The notes under the pieces were generated by a model. That model was not told the origin of the DNA. It saw nothing but the letters and a program-made list of their open reading frames with translations, and searched no databases. Shown here piece by piece: positions 33,116-34,392 of a DNA stretch of 34,392 bases. The position numbers and the translations under genes are program-made. Position 1 is the stretch's first letter. Each line of letters opens with the position of its first letter. Origin of the DNA: Planctomycetota bacterium (GTDB lineage Bacteria > Planctomycetota > JAJSAM01 > JAJVHW01); contig JAIOPE010000137.1 of assembly GCA_021414065.1 (NCBI GenBank), positions 1 through 34,392 of the forward strand. Reading direction: 5' to 3'.

Positions 33116-33981
33116 TCGCCCGCCGGATCTTCATCGTCGGCGACGGCACGAAGCCCGGTGCGGCCGAAGCCGCGGCGCGGATCGTCGAGCGCCTGCGCGG
33201 GCGCGTCGAAGTGATGGGGGTGGACCTCGAGGCCCGCGTGCCGCTGGAACAGGCGGCGGCGGACCTGATCGTCGTGCTCGGCGGCGACGGGTCGATCCTC
33301 CAGGCCGTTCGCCGCCTCGGTGCGCGCGACGTGCCGGTCCTCGGCGTGAACCTCGGGCGCCTCGGGTTCCTGGCGGCCGTTCACGCCCGCGAACTCGATG
33401 ACGCGCTCGAGCACATGGTCGTCCGCGGCGAGGCCGTGCTGTCGCACCGGATGCGGCTCGAGGTCTCGGCGGCGCACCCGGACGGCCGGATCGACGGGCC
33501 GTTCGTTGGCCTGAACGACGTGGCCGTCGAGCGTTGGGATCCGCGGTCGCTGTCCATCGACCTCCGCGTGGACGGGCTCCCCGCGACCACGTACCGAGGC
33601 GACGGCGTGATCGTCTCCACGCCGACCGGCAGCACGGCGCACAGTCTGGCGGCCGGCGGTCCCATCGTTGAACCTCAGCTTGAGGCGCTCGTTGTATCTC
33701 CGATGTGCGCTCACAGTTTCGCGAACCGTCCGCTGGTGCTGCGTGCGGATCAGGTGCTGGACCTCCGCGTGGGGCCCGGCTCGCGCAGTCCGGGGATGTC
33801 GGTGGACGGCCAGGACTTCGTGAAACTCGAGGAAGGTGCGCTCGTCACCGTACGCCGCTCGCCGCGCCGCGCGACGCTCGTGTTCCCCGCGGACCGGACC
33901 TTCTACGACATCCTGCGGACGCGACTCCACTGGGCGGGGCAGCCTCCCTACGAGCAGACGCCCCCCGAGTCGCTGCCGTGA
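33112..33981 (+). CDS. nadK: NAD kinase
   Basis: This 289-residue enzyme phosphorylates NAD to NADP with ATP or polyphosphate. The catalytic GGDGS is at 57-61, GLND at 133-136, and the Gly/Thr-rich TPTGSTAHSLAAGGP at 170-184. NLGRLGFLA follows the first strand, as in the family. The TTG start overlaps the previous stop; no Shine-Dalgarno is evident, so translation is probably coupled. The next gene also overlaps its stop (GTGA). Length is normal. NADPH supply next to a prenyl synthase fits an isoprenoid context, but this is inference. Confidence 0.95.
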   Translation: MIARRIFIVGDGTKPGAAEAAARIVERLRGRVEVMGVDLEARVPLEQAAADLIVVLGGDGSILQAVRRLGARDVPVLGVNLGRLGFLAAVHARELDDALEHMVVRGEAVLSHRMRLEVSAAHPDGRIDGPFVGLNDVAVERWDPRSLSIDLRVDGLPATTYRGDGVIVSTPTGSTAHSLAAGGPIVEPQLEALVVSPMCAHSFANRPLVLRADQVLDLRVGPGSRSPGMSVDGQDFVKLEEGALVTVRRSPRRATLVFPADRTFYDILRTRLHWAGQPPYEQTPPESLP

Positions 33982-34392
33982 GACGCGCGGCGCCGGCCCT
34001 GGCGCTGGCCGTGGCGCTGTTGTCTGCGGCCTGCGGCGGGCGCGACCCGGTCTATCGCTGGTCCGACGGGACGTCCATTTCCGCTGACTTCCGCGTGCGG
34101 GAGGAACTCGTTCCGCAGCACGTCGCGCGCGAGGTCCACGTCACGCTGGCCGGCCGCGTCGCGCGGGGCTCGGACGTGGAGTTCGAGGTCGTGCGCGTGC
34201 ACCACGAGCGCGCGAAGGACGGGCGTCCCTGGGGTGAGCCCGTGGACACGGAGACAGCCGGCCGGGCACCGACCGGCCGCAGCGAGGAGGACGCCGCGGC
34301 GGCCCGCGTGGCGGAAGCGCTCGTCGGTCGCAAGGTACGCGCGACGTTCGACGCTCGCGACGGGCTGACGAAGCTCGTCGGAATGGACGACG
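33978..34392 (+). CDS. N-terminal part of a lipoprotein, cut by the window end
   Basis: The GTG overlapping the nadK stop opens a frame of 138 codons that runs off the window. The signal ALALAVALLSAACGGRD has a clear lipobox with Cys19. The mature part is predicted to be beta-rich (VYRWSDGTSISADFRVREELV, REVHVTLAGRVARGSDVEFEVVRV), followed by an Ala/Glu helix. The opening YRWSDGTSI resembles small domains of planctomycete lipoproteins such as DUF6263-type ones, but this is a guess. It lies in the ispA-nadK operon. No catalytic motif is seen in the part available. Confidence 0.65.
   Translation, partial: MRRAAPALALAVALLSAACGGRDPVYRWSDGTSISADFRVREELVPQHVAREVHVTLAGRVARGSDVEFEVVRVHHERAKDGRPWGEPVDTETAGRAPTGRSEEDAAAARVAEALVGRKVRATFDARDGLTKLVGMDD

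Overview
The window is a gene-dense, very GC-rich stretch of a bacterial chromosome with third codon positions dominated by G and C. I found no insertion sequence, phage gene, CRISPR array, rRNA or tRNA. The best taxonomic hint is the small protein at 8513-8917. It matches my memory of a family (Minf_1886 / TIGR04138 type) reported only from Planctomycetes and Verrucomicrobia. With the high GC, the LpxH-like enzyme, the MEP pathway genes and the many exported lipoproteins and thioredoxin-fold proteins, I infer a diderm of the PVC group, probably a planctomycete. No phylogeny was run.

Layout, left to right. (1) 1-4641, plus strand: the tail of an unknown gene, then a class I/II aminotransferase, a threonine aldolase, a TatD-type hydrolase resembling EboB, and a phosphomannomutase/phosphoglucomutase. 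(2) 4653-6823, minus: a LOG-family protein, an exported thioredoxin-like protein without CxxC, and a small BamE-like lipoprotein. (3) 6895-8917, plus: metG and the PVC-type small protein. (4) 8930-11107, minus: a large exported protein with repeated Trp-rich modules. (5) 11297-14777, plus: SAM hydroxide adenosyltransferase family protein, larC with a His-rich insert, and an NtrC-type response regulator, all joined by 4-base start/stop overlaps. (6) 14788-15621, minus: a DUF4178-like protein. (7) 15674-22055, plus: an LpxH-like phosphoesterase, then cmk-plsC-rpsA, a lipoprotein and tyrS. (8) 22060-23359, minus: padR with a HAAS-type membrane protein. (9) 23497-24918, plus: an exported HEAT/TPR-like protein. 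(10) 24929-28405, minus: dxr, rseP-like protease and a frameshifted UbiA-type prenyltransferase. (11) 28556-31142, plus: a TlpA-like thioredoxin protein, pyrE and a lipoprotein. (12) 31132-32118, minus: an EamA transporter. (13) 32225 to the end, plus: ispA-like prenyl synthase, nadK and a truncated lipoprotein gene.

Functional threads are isoprenoid supply (dxr, ispA, UbiA-like), envelope biogenesis (lpxH-like, plsC, rseP, BamE-like), translation (metG, tyrS, rpsA), nucleotide and cofactor metabolism (cmk, pyrE, nadK, larC) and exported redox or scaffold proteins.

The window is mainly housekeeping, and I see no convincing new multi-gene system. The strongest unexplained pattern is regulatory. 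At least six genes lack a Shine-Dalgarno sequence and have a TAnnnT hexamer 6-8 bases before the start codon, which suggests leaderless transcripts. Other points are a single-base frameshift in the UbiA-like gene, a possible remnant or dispersed ebo gene pair, an RseP-like protease with three PDZ-like repeats, an NtrC-type regulator with altered GAFTGA and Walker B motifs, and short hairpins placed on the stop codons of convergent genes.
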